Assembly (NCBI RefSeq): GCF_030373225.1
Contig: NZ_JAUCZG010000010.1
Coordinates: forward strand, 62,001-126,000
Direction of reading: 5' to 3'
DNA from: Hydrogenophaga sp.
GTDB lineage: Bacteria > Pseudomonadota > Gammaproteobacteria > Burkholderiales > Burkholderiaceae_C
DNA length: 64,000 nt
Of the stretch, positions 49,012-58,102 are shown one piece after another. The notes beneath the pieces are model-generated. The model was not told the DNA's origin. It worked only from the letters and a program-made list of their open reading frames with translations, and ran no database searches. The first letter of the stretch is position 1. Each line of letters opens with the position of its first letter. The position numbers and the translations under genes were made by a program.

Positions 49012-49838
49012 CCCGTCCGATCCGTTCCCAGTACGAAGACTTCATGCGCCACGTGTTCACCACGGGCGTGCAGAAAACAGACCGCACCGGCACCGGCACC
49101 ACCAGCGTGTTCGGTCACCAGATGCGTTTCGACCTGAGCGAGGGGTTTCCGCTGGTGACCACCAAGAAGGTGTTCCTGCGCGCCATCATCGTGGAGCTGC
49201 TGTGGTTCCTGCGTGGCGACAGCAACGTGAAGTGGTTGCAGGAGCGGGGCTGCACCATCTGGGACGAATGGGCCCGCGAAGACGGCGACCTCGGTCCGGT
49301 GTATGGCGTCCAGTGGCGCAGCTGGCCGACGCCCGACGGGGGTCACATCGACCAGATCAGCGAGGTGATGAACACGCTCAGAAGCAACCCCGATTCGCGT
49401 CGCATCATCGTGAGCGCCTGGAACGTGGCCGAGCTCTCGAAGATGGCGCTCATGCCCTGTCACGCCTTTTTCCAGTTCTACGTGGCGCCCGCGTCCGAAC
49501 CCGGCGGCCGCGGCAAGCTCAGCTGCCAGCTCTACCAGCGCAGTGCCGACATCTTCCTTGGCGTGCCGTTCAACATCGCCAGCTACGCCCTGCTCACCCA
49601 CATGGTGGCGCAGCAGTGCGACCTGGACGTCGGCGACTTCATCTGGACCGGCGGCGACTGCCACATCTACAGCAACCACCACGAGCAGGTTGCTTTGCAG
49701 CTCACACGCCAGCCCATGGCCTACCCGAGCCTGCACATCAAGCGCCGCCCGGCCAGCATCTTCGACTACGAATTCGAGGACTTCGAGGTGCAGGGCTACG
49801 AACACCACGCGGCGATCAAGGCGCCCGTGGCGGTCTGA
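49008..49838 (+). CDS. thyA: Thymidylate synthase
   Basis: A 276-residue enzyme methylating dUMP to dTMP with methylene-tetrahydrofolate. The nucleophile is C151 in [44 protein letters not shown] and [21 protein letters not shown] bind nucleotide and folate. folA, which regenerates the folate cofactor, lies about 930 bases downstream in the same direction, a classic pairing interrupted here by an EamA gene. Confidence 0.98.
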   Translation: MTRPIRSQYEDFMRHVFTTGVQKTDRTGTGTTSVFGHQMRFDLSEGFPLVTTKKVFLRAIIVELLWFLRGDSNVKWLQERGCTIWDEWAREDGDLGPVYGVQWRSWPTPDGGHIDQISEVMNTLRSNPDSRRIIVSAWNVAELSKMALMPCHAFFQFYVAPASEPGGRGKLSCQLYQRSADIFLGVPFNIASYALLTHMVAQQCDLDVGDFIWTGGDCHIYSNHHEQVALQLTRQPMAYPSLHIKRRPASIFDYEFEDFEVQGYEHHAAIKAPVAV

Positions 49839-49856
49839 CAGCGCCGTGAACCCGCT

Positions 49857-50762
49857 GTGATCAACCGCCGCCAGCTGTGGGCGTTGCTTGCGCTCACGCT
49901 CATGTGGGGCGTGAACTGGCCCATGATGAAGCTCTCGCTGCAGGAGCTCTCGCCGCTGTATTTCCGGGCGACCACCATGCTGCTGGGTGCGCTCTGGCTG
50001 TTCGTCTATGTGGCGCGGCGCGGAGAACGCATGTGGCCGGTGCGCGCCGAGTGGTCAACCATCGCCTGGCTGGGCGTTCCCAACGTGCTGGGCTGGCACA
50101 CGCTGTCCATCTTCGGCGTGCAGGAACTGGCCTCGGGACGCGCGGCCATCCTCGGCTTCACCATGCCGATCTTCACCGTGCTGATCGGGGCGGCCTTCTT
50201 CGGCGAACGCATCACTTCACGCGTGCGGGTGGCGGTGGTGTGTGCCGGCATCGCCATCGGCCTGCTGCTGTGGCATGAACTGCAGAGCCTCAGCGGGCGA
50301 CCTGTGGGCATCGCCTGGATGCTGGGCGCGGCCTTTTGCTGGGGACTGGGCACCCTGATGTTCCGTCGGGCGCATTTCACCTTGTCGCCCATGGTGGTCA
50401 CGGTCTGGATGCTGCTGCTGGGCAGCGCGGTGGTCTGGCTGCTGGCACTGACGCTGGAGCCGCTGCCCAGGCCATCGACCTTCTCCGTTCCCATGTGGAT
50501 CAGCCTGTTGTACGGCGTGTTCGTCAACTACGGCATCGCACAACTGATCTGGTTCGGCATGGCGCGCGAGCTGCCACCGGCCACCAGCGCCATGAGCGTC
50601 ATGGCGATTCCGCTGGTGGGCACGCTGAGCGCGACCTTCATCGTGGGTGAGGTGCCGCATTGGCAGGACTGGGTGGCCATCGGCTTCGTGATGATGGCCA
50701 TCGCCAGCGTGTTGCTGCCATCGCGCCCGACCCGGCCGGCCCCGGACCCGGCGGCACAATAG
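49857..50762 (+). CDS. EamA-family (DMT) transporter
   Basis: A 301-residue ten-helix DMT protein; LALTLMWGVNWPMMKLSL opens the first EamA repeat and GIAWMLGAAFCWGLGTLMF the second. The GTG start at 49857 is 18 bases after thyA, and folA follows after 4 bases, so it is inserted in the thyA-folA unit. Substrate unknown. Confidence 0.88.
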   Translation: MINRRQLWALLALTLMWGVNWPMMKLSLQELSPLYFRATTMLLGALWLFVYVARRGERMWPVRAEWSTIAWLGVPNVLGWHTLSIFGVQELASGRAAILGFTMPIFTVLIGAAFFGERITSRVRVAVVCAGIAIGLLLWHELQSLSGRPVGIAWMLGAAFCWGLGTLMFRRAHFTLSPMVVTVWMLLLGSAVVWLLALTLEPLPRPSTFSVPMWISLLYGVFVNYGIAQLIWFGMARELPPATSAMSVMAIPLVGTLSATFIVGEVPHWQDWVAIGFVMMAIASVLLPSRPTRPAPDPAAQ

Positions 50763-50766
50763 CGGC

Positions 50767-51279
50767 ATGCCCGACACCGCACTGCCCAGCCCTCGACTGC
50801 ACCTCATCTTCGCGCGCGCCGCCAACGGCGTGATCGGCAGGAACAACACCCTGCCCTGGCATCTGCCGGAAGACCTGGCGCACTTCAAGCGCACCACACT
50901 GGGCTGCCCGGTGATCATGGGGCGCAAGACCTGGGATTCCCTGCCACCGAAGTTCAGGCCACTGCCGGGCCGCCTCAACATCGTCGTCACGCGCGACCCA
51001 CAGTGGCAGGCCGAAGGCGCCGTGCGTGCCGGCTCGGTCGACGATGCGGTCACGCTTTGCCCGCCCGGCGCAGACGCCTGGGTCATCGGTGGCGCGCAGA
51101 TCTACGCCGCCGCGCTGGACCGCGCCGACACCGCCGTGGTCACCGAGATCGCACAGGACTTCGAGGGCGACGCCTTCGCGCCGGTCTTCGGGCCCGGCTG
51201 GCGCGAGACCTCGCGGGAAGCCCACACCGCGGCCAACGGCCTGCCGTTCGCCTTTGTCACCCACACCCGGACCCGCTGA
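50767..51279 (+). CDS. folA: Dihydrofolate reductase
   Basis: A 170-residue DHFR reducing dihydrofolate to tetrahydrofolate with NADPH. The catalytic Asp is D36 in WHLPEDLAHFKRTT (D27 in E. coli). GVIGRNNTLPW is the Met20-type loop, PVIMGRKTWDSLP binds NADPH, and WVIGGAQIYAAAL closes the site. Co-transcribed with the EamA gene and probably with thyA and xth. Confidence 0.97.
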   Translation: MPDTALPSPRLHLIFARAANGVIGRNNTLPWHLPEDLAHFKRTTLGCPVIMGRKTWDSLPPKFRPLPGRLNIVVTRDPQWQAEGAVRAGSVDDAVTLCPPGADAWVIGGAQIYAAALDRADTAVVTEIAQDFEGDAFAPVFGPGWRETSREAHTAANGLPFAFVTHTRTR

Positions 51280-51283
51280 AGCC

Positions 51284-52060
51284 ATGCAACTTGCCACCTG
51301 GAACATCAACTCGCTCAACGTGCGCCTGCCCCAGGTGCTGGACTGGCTCGCCGCCAACCCGGTCGACGCACTCGGCCTGCAAGAGCTCAAGCTGGTGGAC
51401 GAAAAATTCCCGTTCGACGCACTGCGGGAGATCGGCTATCACGCCGCCGCGTTTGGCCAGAAAACCTACAACGGCGTGGCGATCCTGAGCCGCACGCCGC
51501 TGCGCGAGGTGGTGCGCAACATCCCGGGGCATGCCGACGAACAGGCGCGCGTGATCGCTGCAACGCTGGACACACCCGAGGGAGCGCTGCGGCTGGTGAA
51601 CTGCTATTTCGTCAACGGGCAGGAGCCCGGCTCCGAGAAGTTCGCCTACAAGTTGCAATGGCTGGCTGCGCTGCATCGCTGGGTGAGCGAGGAACTGCGG
51701 GCGCACCCACGGCTGGTGCTGATGGGCGACTTCAACGTGGCGCCGGAAGACCGCGACTCGTTCGACCCGGTTGGCCTCAAGGACAGCATCCACCACACGG
51801 TGGAAGAACGCGCGCACTTCCAGGCCTTGCTGCAACTGGGTCTCACCGACGCCTACCGCGTGTTCGAGCAGCCCGAGAAGAGCTACTCGTGGTGGGACTA
51901 CCGCATGCTCGGATTCCAGAAAAACCGCGGCCTGCGCATCGACCACATTCTGGTGAGCGAGGCGCTGCGCGACAGCATCAAGGCTTGCACCATCGACCGG
52001 GCACCGCGCAAGAACCCGCAACCCAGCGACCACGCGCCGGTGGTGGTGACGCTCGCCTGA
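51284..52060 (+). CDS. xth: Exodeoxyribonuclease III / AP endonuclease
   Basis: A 258-residue metal-dependent nuclease of the Xth/Nape group repairing abasic sites. ATWNINSLNVRLPQVLDWL begins the family, LQELK holds the metal-binding Glu, GDFNVAPEDRD the catalytic Asp/Asn, and SDHAPV the catalytic His. It begins 4 bases after folA and ends the operon. Confidence 0.95.
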   Translation: MQLATWNINSLNVRLPQVLDWLAANPVDALGLQELKLVDEKFPFDALREIGYHAAAFGQKTYNGVAILSRTPLREVVRNIPGHADEQARVIAATLDTPEGALRLVNCYFVNGQEPGSEKFAYKLQWLAALHRWVSEELRAHPRLVLMGDFNVAPEDRDSFDPVGLKDSIHHTVEERAHFQALLQLGLTDAYRVFEQPEKSYSWWDYRMLGFQKNRGLRIDHILVSEALRDSIKACTIDRAPRKNPQPSDHAPVVVTLA

Positions 52061-52091
52061 ACAGGCAGGTACCCGGGGGCGCCGCGGAGGG

Positions 52092-53651
52092 TCACTCCAG
52101 GTTCAGTTCCTGGATCTTGCGGGTGATCGTGTTGCGGCCAATGCCCAGCTTGTGGGCGGCCTCGATGCGGCGACCCCGCGTGTTCACCAGGGCGGTCTGA
52201 ATCAGCCTGGTCTCGAAACGGCGGGTGAGCACGTCCCACACATCGGTGCGACCCTCTTCCAGCAGGGCCAGCGCCTCGGCCTGCAAACCGGTCTCCCAGC
52301 CGGCCACGGCCGATGCCGGCGCCGCTTCGAACGCCGGAACGAACTCGGCCGCAGCATGCGCAGGCACTCCCGCGTGCACCGGCTCCGGCAGCGCTGCAGA
52401 CGCCGCCACGGCCGCCATCGGGCCGGGCGCGGGGGTTGCAACCACCGCATCCGGCCATGCCGCCTGTGCCGCACCCGGCGCGGCTGCCATCGCCAGCACC
52501 TCGGGGGGCAGATCCTTGAGCTCGATCACCTGCGCGGGCGCCATCACGGTCAGCCAATGGCACACGTTCTCGAGCTGGCGCACGTTGCCCGGGAAGTCGA
52601 AGGTGCCGAGCAGGCGGATCGCCGGCTCGGAGATGCGCTTGGGCTCCACACCGAGCTGTTTGGCGCTTTGCTGCAGGAAAAAACGCGTGAGCATGGGAAC
52701 GTCTTCGCGGCGTTCGCGCAGCGCAGGCAGGCGCAGCCGGATCACGTTGAGGCGGTGGAACAGGTCCTCGCGAAACACCCCTTCCTTGACGCGCTGCTCC
52801 AGGTTCTGGTGGGTGGCCGCGATCACGCGCACGTTGGCCCGCACGGCGCTGTGGCCCCCCACGCGGTAGAAGTTGCCGTCGGACAGGACTCGCAGCAAAC
52901 GCGTCTGGAGGTCGAACGGCATGTCGCCGATTTCGTCGAGAAACAGCGTGCCCCCATCGGCCTGTTCAAAGCGTCCCCGACGCATGGTCTGGGCGCCGGT
53001 GAAGGCGCCGCGCTCATGACCGAACAGCTCGGACTCCAGCAGGTCCTTCGGAATGGCAGCGGTGTTGATGGCCACGAACGGACCGGCCGCACGCGGCGAA
53101 TGTTTGTGCAGCGCGCGCGCCACCAGCTCCTTGCCCGAGCCCGACTCACCGGTGATCAACACCGTCACCTGGCTCTGGCTCAAACGGCCAATGGCACGAA
53201 ACACATCCTGCATGGCCGGCGCCTGGCCGAGCATCTCGGGCGCCGCCGTCATGCGTTCTTCGGCGACCTCCTCGCGCTGACTCTCCTCCACGGCACGGCG
53301 GATCAGTTCCACCGCCTTGGGCAGGTCGAACGGCTTGGGCAGGTACTCGAAGGCACCGCCCTGGAAGGCAGACACCGCGCTGTCGAGATCGGAGAACGCC
53401 GTCATGATGATGACCGGCAGGCCGGGCAGCATCTCCTTGACCTTCTCCAGCAGTTCAAGGCCGGAGCCACCCGGCATGCGGATGTCGCTCACCAGGATCT
53501 GCGGACCCTCGCTCTCGGGCGTGTCGATCAGGGCCTTGAGGACGTCTTGCGGGTTGGTGAAGCTGCGGGTCGGCAGGTTCTCGCGCAGCAGCGCTTTTTC
53601 GAGCACGAAGCGGATCGATTGATCGTCATCCACTATCCAGATCGGCTTCAT
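52092..53651 (-). CDS. ntrC: Nitrogen regulation response regulator NtrC (NR-I)
   Basis: A 519-residue sigma-54 activator. The receiver domain (residues 1-120) has phospho-acceptor D56 in [11 protein letters not shown]. The AAA+ domain (about 155-390) shows Walker A GESGSGKE, the GAFTGA sigma-54 contact loop and Walker [12 protein letters not shown] long Ala/Pro-rich linker (about residues 405-470), longer than in E. coli NtrC, precedes the Fis-type HTH ([19 protein letters not shown]). It lies 50 bases after ntrB, which phosphorylates it, and should bind the paired sites upstream of glnA. Confidence 0.97.
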   Translation of the reverse strand: MKPIWIVDDDQSIRFVLEKALLRENLPTRSFTNPQDVLKALIDTPESEGPQILVSDIRMPGGSGLELLEKVKEMLPGLPVIIMTAFSDLDSAVSAFQGGAFEYLPKPFDLPKAVELIRRAVEESQREEVAEERMTAAPEMLGQAPAMQDVFRAIGRLSQSQVTVLITGESGSGKELVARALHKHSPRAAGPFVAINTAAIPKDLLESELFGHERGAFTGAQTMRRGRFEQADGGTLFLDEIGDMPFDLQTRLLRVLSDGNFYRVGGHSAVRANVRVIAATHQNLEQRVKEGVFREDLFHRLNVIRLRLPALRERREDVPMLTRFFLQQSAKQLGVEPKRISEPAIRLLGTFDFPGNVRQLENVCHWLTVMAPAQVIELKDLPPEVLAMAAAPGAAQAAWPDAVVATPAPGPMAAVAASAALPEPVHAGVPAHAAAEFVPAFEAAPASAVAGWETGLQAEALALLEEGRTDVWDVLTRRFETRLIQTALVNTRGRRIEAAHKLGIGRNTITRKIQELNLE

Positions 53652-53701
53652 GTGTTTGTCGTCCCTTCTTGTGCCGCAGCGCTCGGCAATGGTTGTCGGT
53701 T

Positions 53702-54850
53702 CTAGGGCAGCGGGATCAAGATTTTGAAGTCTGTGTATCCCGACTCGCTCTCGCACTCGATCAATCCATGGTGCTGCTGGACAAAGGTCTGTGCCAGCGT
53801 GAGCCCAAGGCCGGAGCCGCCTTCGCGTCCCGACACCAGCGGGAAAAAAATGCGGTCCTTGATCGAGTCTGGAACGCCAGGCCCGTTGTCGATGACATGC
53901 AATTCCAATGCCAGGCGATAGCGCTGCTTGCCAAAGGTCACCTGCCGTCCCACCCGGGTCTTGAACACGATCTGCGCGTCGCCCGCTGCGATGCGCTCGG
54001 CCAGCGCCTGTGCCGCGTTGTGAGCGATGTTGAGCACGGCCTGTATAAGCTGCTCGCGGTCGCCGCGAAACTCGGGAATGGAGGCGTCGTAATCGCGCAC
54101 CACGCGCAGCCCTTTCGGGAACTCGGCCAGGATCAGCGAGCGCACGCGCTCGCAGACCTCATGAATGTTCACATCGCCCACCACGTGAGGACGCCGGTGC
54201 GGCGCCAGCAGACGATCGACCAGCGATTGCAGCCGGTCGGCCTCGTGAATGATGACTTGCGTGTATTCGATGAGCTCGCGCGAATCGAGCTCCATCTGCA
54301 GCAACTGCGCCGCGCCGCGAATGCCGCCGAGCGGGTTCTTGATCTCGTGCGCCAGGTTGCGGATGAGCTCCTTGTTGGCCTGGGCCTGGTCGATCAGGCG
54401 TTCCTCGCGCTCTTGCCGTGCCTGCTGCTCCAGCGGCAGCAGCTCCACCACCACCTCGCCCTTGCTCTCGGTTTGCGCCACCACCACGTGCACCGGCAGG
54501 GCGTCATGGCTCACCCGCTTGAGCCAGGCGTCGTAGCGCAACGCTGCGAATTCGTTGCCGCGCGCACCACTGAGCGCGCTTTCCAGCAAGGCCGGCTCGG
54601 TGAAGCAGTCCTGGAACAAGGTTCCGGCGATGCTGCGCCGCGAGGTGCCCAGCGCGTCCTCGAGCGCCGCGTTCGCATACAGCACATGGCCATCGGCATC
54701 GACAACGGCGACCAGGGTGGCCAGCATGTCGAGCGACTGGAAACGCCCCGGCACAGCCGATGGCCTGCCGGCACCGTCGGTGCCCTGGGACCTGGACGGC
54801 GCGCGGCGTGGGATCGGAGGGGAGGAGGACGACTTCTTCAAGCCGCTCAT
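53702..54850 (-). CDS. ntrB: Nitrogen regulation sensor kinase NtrB (NR-II)
   Basis: A 382-residue cytosolic histidine kinase with a PAS domain (residues ~37-140), a DHp helix with H168 in LAHEIKNPLGGIRGAAQLL and a HATPase_c domain (DNGPGVPD; GGSGLGLTLAQ). No membrane segment, as expected for NtrB, which is controlled by PII. It phosphorylates NtrC under nitrogen limitation. The start overlaps the stop of the small exported-protein gene by four bases, so it is translated from that message. Confidence 0.97.
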   Translation of the reverse strand: MSGLKKSSSSPPIPRRAPSRSQGTDGAGRPSAVPGRFQSLDMLATLVAVVDADGHVLYANAALEDALGTSRRSIAGTLFQDCFTEPALLESALSGARGNEFAALRYDAWLKRVSHDALPVHVVVAQTESKGEVVVELLPLEQQARQEREERLIDQAQANKELIRNLAHEIKNPLGGIRGAAQLLQMELDSRELIEYTQVIIHEADRLQSLVDRLLAPHRRPHVVGDVNIHEVCERVRSLILAEFPKGLRVVRDYDASIPEFRGDREQLIQAVLNIAHNAAQALAERIAAGDAQIVFKTRVGRQVTFGKQRYRLALELHVIDNGPGVPDSIKDRIFFPLVSGREGGSGLGLTLAQTFVQQHHGLIECESESGYTDFKILIPLP

Positions 54851-55368
54851 CTTGCGGCATTTCCCGACGCAGCGGGCAGCCGGCCGAGTTCGCGCTGCAG
54901 ACCGGCGACGTCGCTCTCGGCGCGCGTCACCGCGGCCTTGAGTTCGGCCACTCGATCCAGGTAGCGCTGGTAGTTGCGCGACTCGATGCCCTGCTTTTCG
55001 GGTTCGCCGTTGGCGTATGCCTTGCGCGCCTGGGCCAGTCGCTCCTCGGCCTTTCGCAATTCGGTTTCGAGAATCGCTTTGGCATCGCTGTCGCGAGCGC
55101 GCTGGGCAGCGGGGTCAACCCGGTCGGAGCCGCTGCGTGTGCTTGCCGCCGGTGTGCTGCGGGCGGCAGGCGCCGGCTTGGTGCCTTCGACAATGGTGAT
55201 GTTGCCGCCCTCCATGGGCGTGCAGTTGCGGCTCTTGGCCACCTGGGCGTTGTTGGTGTATTCGTTGCCGCAGCGAAAGATGCGCTCCTGGCCAAACGCG
55301 TGCACGCCGCTCGACATCAGCGCAGCGGCCACCAGCAGGCGGGCAATGGAAAGATTCTGGGGGAACAT
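54847..55368 (-). CDS. Exported DUF4124-like protein with coiled-coil tail
   Basis: A 173-residue protein with a signal peptide (residues 1-~27, cut near VHAFGQ), a short Cys-containing module (ERIFRCGNEYTNNAQ..RNCTPM) reminiscent of DUF4124, a Pro/Ala/Ser linker and an Arg/Glu/Ala-rich helical tail (residues ~105-165) likely to form a coiled coil. I chose the ATG at 55368 because it gives a clean signal peptide. It lies between glnA and ntrB and is translationally coupled to ntrB; a role in nitrogen control is not evident. Confidence 0.82.
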   Translation of the reverse strand: MFPQNLSIARLLVAAALMSSGVHAFGQERIFRCGNEYTNNAQVAKSRNCTPMEGGNITIVEGTKPAPAARSTPAASTRSGSDRVDPAAQRARDSDAKAILETELRKAEERLAQARKAYANGEPEKQGIESRNYQRYLDRVAELKAAVTRAESDVAGLQRELGRLPAASGNAAR

Positions 55369-55496
55369 GATCGCAAGGTCTCCATGGGGGCGGCCCGGTA
55401 AGGCCCGGCGCCGTTGATCGCGAATCAGTATGACGGAAAACCCCTTGAAAAGTGCCGCCGCCGGCACCACGGGCGGGGCCAGACGTCGCTTCAGCA

Positions 55497-55528
55497 CAAA
55501 AAAAAGGACGGCCTGCGCCGTCCTTTTG
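55497..55528 (-). terminator. Intrinsic terminator after glnA
   Basis: On the minus strand, AGGACGGC / GCCGTCCT with a GCAG loop and a run of eight T (A8 at 55498-55505 on plus). It separates glnA from the ntrB arm. Confidence 0.9.
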
Positions 55529-55560
55529 TCTGCAGGGGCCCGGCTGCGCCGGGCGCCCAC

Positions 55561-56976
55561 TCACAGGCTGTAGTACATGTCGAATTCGACCGGGTGAGGC
55601 GCCATGCGAAAACGCGTGACTTCGCCCATCTTCAGTTCGATGTAGGCGTCGAGCATGGAGTCGGTGAACACGCCGCCCTTGGTCAGGAAGCCGCGGTCCT
55701 TGTCGAGATACTCCAGCGCCTGGTCGAGGCTGTGGCACACGGTCGGCACCAGCTTGTCCTCTTCCGGCGGCAGGTGGTACAGGTCCTTGGTGGCGGCTTC
55801 GCCGGGGTGGATCTTGTTTTCCACGCCATCGAGACCAGCCATCATCAGCGCCGAGAAGCACAGGTAGGGGTTGGCCGATGGATCGGGGAAGCGCGCCTCG
55901 ATGCGGCGACCCTTGGGGTTGGCCACATAGGGAATGCGGATGGAGGCCGACCGGTTGCGCGCCGAATAGGCCAGCTTCACCGGGGCTTCAAAACCGGGCA
56001 CCAGTCGCTTGTACGAGTTGGTGCCGGGGTTGGTGATGGCATTGAGTGCACGCGCGTGCTTGATGATGCCGCCCACGTAGTACAGCGCGAAATCGCTCAG
56101 GCCGGCATAGCCGTCACCGGCAAACAGGTTCTTGCCGTCTTTCCAGATCGACTGGTGCACATGCATGCCGGAGCCGTTGTCGCCGGCATAGGGCTTGGGC
56201 ATGAAGGTGGCTGTCTTGCCGTAGGCATTGGCCACGTTCCACACCACGTACTTGAGCACCTGCGTCCAGTCGGCGCGCTCGACCAGCGTGCTGAACTTGG
56301 TGCCGATTTCGTTCTGGCCAGCGCCCGCCACTTCGTGGTGGAACACTTCCACCGGGATGCCCAGGGACTCCAGAATGAGGGACATCTCGGCTCGCATGTC
56401 CTGCGTGCTGTCGACCGGTGGCACAGGGAAATAGCCGCCCTTGACGGTGGGGCGGTGGCCACGGTTGCCGCCTTCGAGCTTGGCACCACTGTTCCACGGT
56501 GCTTCGTACTCTTCGATCTCGTACATCACGCGACCGGGTTCGTTGCTCCAGCGAACGCCGTCGAAAATGAAGAACTCGGGCTCGGGGCCAAAGTAGGCGG
56601 TGTCACCCAGGCCGGACGCCTTGAGGAAGGCCTCGGCGCGCTTGGCGATCGAGCGCGGATCGCGATCGTAGGCCTTGCCGTCACCGGGCTCGATCACGTC
56701 GCACTGGATGAACAGCGTGGTCTCTTCGAAAAACGGATCGATGTTGGCGGTGTTCGCGTCGGGCATGAGTTGCATGTCCGAGGCTTCAATGCCTTTCCAG
56801 CCTGCCACCGAAGAGCCGTCGAACGCATGGCCCGATGTGAATTTGTCTTCGTCGAAGTGGGACACGGGCACGGTCACGTGCTGCTCTTTGCCCCGGGTGT
56901 CGGTGAAACGGAAGTCAACGAACTTGACGTCGTTGTCCTTCACCATCTGCATCACGTCTGCGACGGTCTTGGCCAT
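55561..56976 (-). CDS. glnA: Glutamine synthetase type I
   Basis: A 471-residue GSI making glutamine from glutamate and ammonia; E. coli GlnA has 469. [27 protein letters not shown], and [15 protein letters not shown] are the metal and substrate sites. The adenylation Tyr is expected in [11 protein letters not shown] near residue 398, so it is the adenylylated GSI-beta form. The start is [11 protein letters not shown] at 56976; an extended open frame reaches into the promoter. Upstream lie a sigma-54 promoter and two NtrC-type sites. Confidence 0.98.
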   Translation of the reverse strand: MAKTVADVMQMVKDNDVKFVDFRFTDTRGKEQHVTVPVSHFDEDKFTSGHAFDGSSVAGWKGIEASDMQLMPDANTANIDPFFEETTLFIQCDVIEPGDGKAYDRDPRSIAKRAEAFLKASGLGDTAYFGPEPEFFIFDGVRWSNEPGRVMYEIEEYEAPWNSGAKLEGGNRGHRPTVKGGYFPVPPVDSTQDMRAEMSLILESLGIPVEVFHHEVAGAGQNEIGTKFSTLVERADWTQVLKYVVWNVANAYGKTATFMPKPYAGDNGSGMHVHQSIWKDGKNLFAGDGYAGLSDFALYYVGGIIKHARALNAITNPGTNSYKRLVPGFEAPVKLAYSARNRSASIRIPYVANPKGRRIEARFPDPSANPYLCFSALMMAGLDGVENKIHPGEAATKDLYHLPPEEDKLVPTVCHSLDQALEYLDKDRGFLTKGGVFTDSMLDAYIELKMGEVTRFRMAPHPVEFDMYYSL

Positions 56977-57029
56977 CAAATACTCCTGTAGCTGGGTGAG
57001 TGAAAAATGAGAATCGACATGGGAATGAA

Positions 57030-57044
57030 GCAGTATTTGTGCCA
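57030..57044 (-). promoter_or_regulatory. Sigma-54 promoter of glnA
   Basis: On the minus strand TGGCACAAATACTGC, matching the -24/-12 consensus TGGCACN5TTGC with the invariant GG and GC at correct spacing (one mismatch, C for T). Predicted start near 57018, giving a leader of about 40 bases. Confidence 0.85.
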
Positions 57045-57193
57045 AACATCACCCAGGTTCACCTGAACGGGGCATCTGCCTTCAAACGCCCGGGGATTAT
57101 GGCGCAGCCCATGCTCCACAAAGGTTCACGGCGCCGCATCGCACGAGGGTTTTCGAGCCCGGACGTTCACCGCGCACCGACAAACGGGCGAAA

Positions 57194-57210
57194 CGCACAT
57201 GTTTGGTGCA
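57194..57210. promoter_or_regulatory. NtrC binding site 1 upstream of glnA
   Basis: CGCACATGTTTGGTGCA contains the NtrC dyad GCAC-N7-GTGC at 57195-57209. It lies about 185 bases upstream of the predicted start, typical of an enhancer. Confidence 0.75.
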
Positions 57211-57217
57211 ACCATTG

Positions 57218-57240
57218 TTGCGCACCATGACTGTGCGCAA
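57218..57240. promoter_or_regulatory. NtrC binding site 2 upstream of glnA
   Basis: TTGCGCAC-CATGACT-GTGCGCAA is a perfect 8-base inverted repeat containing GCAC-N7-GTGC. Its centre is 27 bases from that of site 1, which allows cooperative binding of two dimers. It ends directly before the cinA-like stop codon. Confidence 0.8.
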
Positions 57241-57242
57241 AC

Positions 57243-58055
57243 TCAGCGCACCATCTCGGGGCCCAACTGCGCGCCTCGCTGGTTCAGCCCGGCCAGCAGG
57301 CTCGCAAACGCTTCGCCCACCTCCCCCGCGCTGCCCTTGACCCCCAACTCGATGTGGCGCCCGAACTCCGGATGGTCGACGCTGGGCAGGCTGAACACCT
57401 TGACAGGGAAATCGCGCTCGAGCTGCTCCATCAGCGGAGTCAACGCCGCTTCCATCGCGCCCATCACGATCACCGAGCGCTCCAGCCACGAGCCCCGCCG
57501 GTGCAGATGGGCGCAGGCATGGTCCAGCACCCACTCGATCATGGGCCAGGCCATGACGGGGAATCCCGGCAGAAAGTGCACCTGCCCGCCACCAACACCG
57601 GTGCAGCTGAAGCCGGGAATCTTGTTGTAGGGGTTCTGGATGATGGTCGCACCCAACGGGAACACACCCATGTTGTAGCGGTGCACGTTGTCCGGTCGCA
57701 GGGGATCGAACACCTGTCCCTGCTCGACGGCGACCTCGCGCATTCGGGACTCGATCAACAGTCGCGCTTCGGGGTGCAAGACCAGCTCAACACCGAGCGC
57801 TGCCGCCGCACACTGCCGCGTGTGATCGTCGGGTGTGGCGCCGATGCCGCCGCACGAAAACACAATGCCGGGCTGTTCGAAGGCATCGCGCAAATGAGAG
57901 GTGATGCTCTGGCGATCGTCGCCCACGAAGCGGGCCCACGAAAGCGACATGCCGCGGGCGCCCAGCAGCTCGATGACTTTGGGAAGGTGTTTGTCCGTGC
58001 GTTTTCCGGAGAGGATTTCATCGCCAATGATGATCAGACCGATGGGGGGCGTCAT
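57243..58055 (-). CDS. CinA-like/molybdopterin-binding domain protein
   Basis: A 270-residue protein with a MoCF_biosynth (MoaB/MogA-like) domain in the first ~170 residues: IIIGDEILSGKRTDKHLP, then FSCGGIGATPDDHTRQCAA, the pterin-binding motif. It matches the N-terminal half of competence/damage-inducible protein CinA but lacks the C-terminal nicotinamide-nucleotide amidase domain. Its C-terminal ~100 residues resemble the CinA linker. Hydrolysis of ADP-ribose or a related nucleotide is the likely chemistry. Start at 58055. Confidence 0.9.
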   Translation of the reverse strand: MTPPIGLIIIGDEILSGKRTDKHLPKVIELLGARGMSLSWARFVGDDRQSITSHLRDAFEQPGIVFSCGGIGATPDDHTRQCAAAALGVELVLHPEARLLIESRMREVAVEQGQVFDPLRPDNVHRYNMGVFPLGATIIQNPYNKIPGFSCTGVGGGQVHFLPGFPVMAWPMIEWVLDHACAHLHRRGSWLERSVIVMGAMEAALTPLMEQLERDFPVKVFSLPSVDHPEFGRHIELGVKGSAGEVGEAFASLLAGLNQRGAQLGPEMVR

Positions 58056-58102
58056 GAGGTGCTCGAAGGCTCTTGGTTCAGGCAGAGAAAAGGCCGGGTG
58101 GT

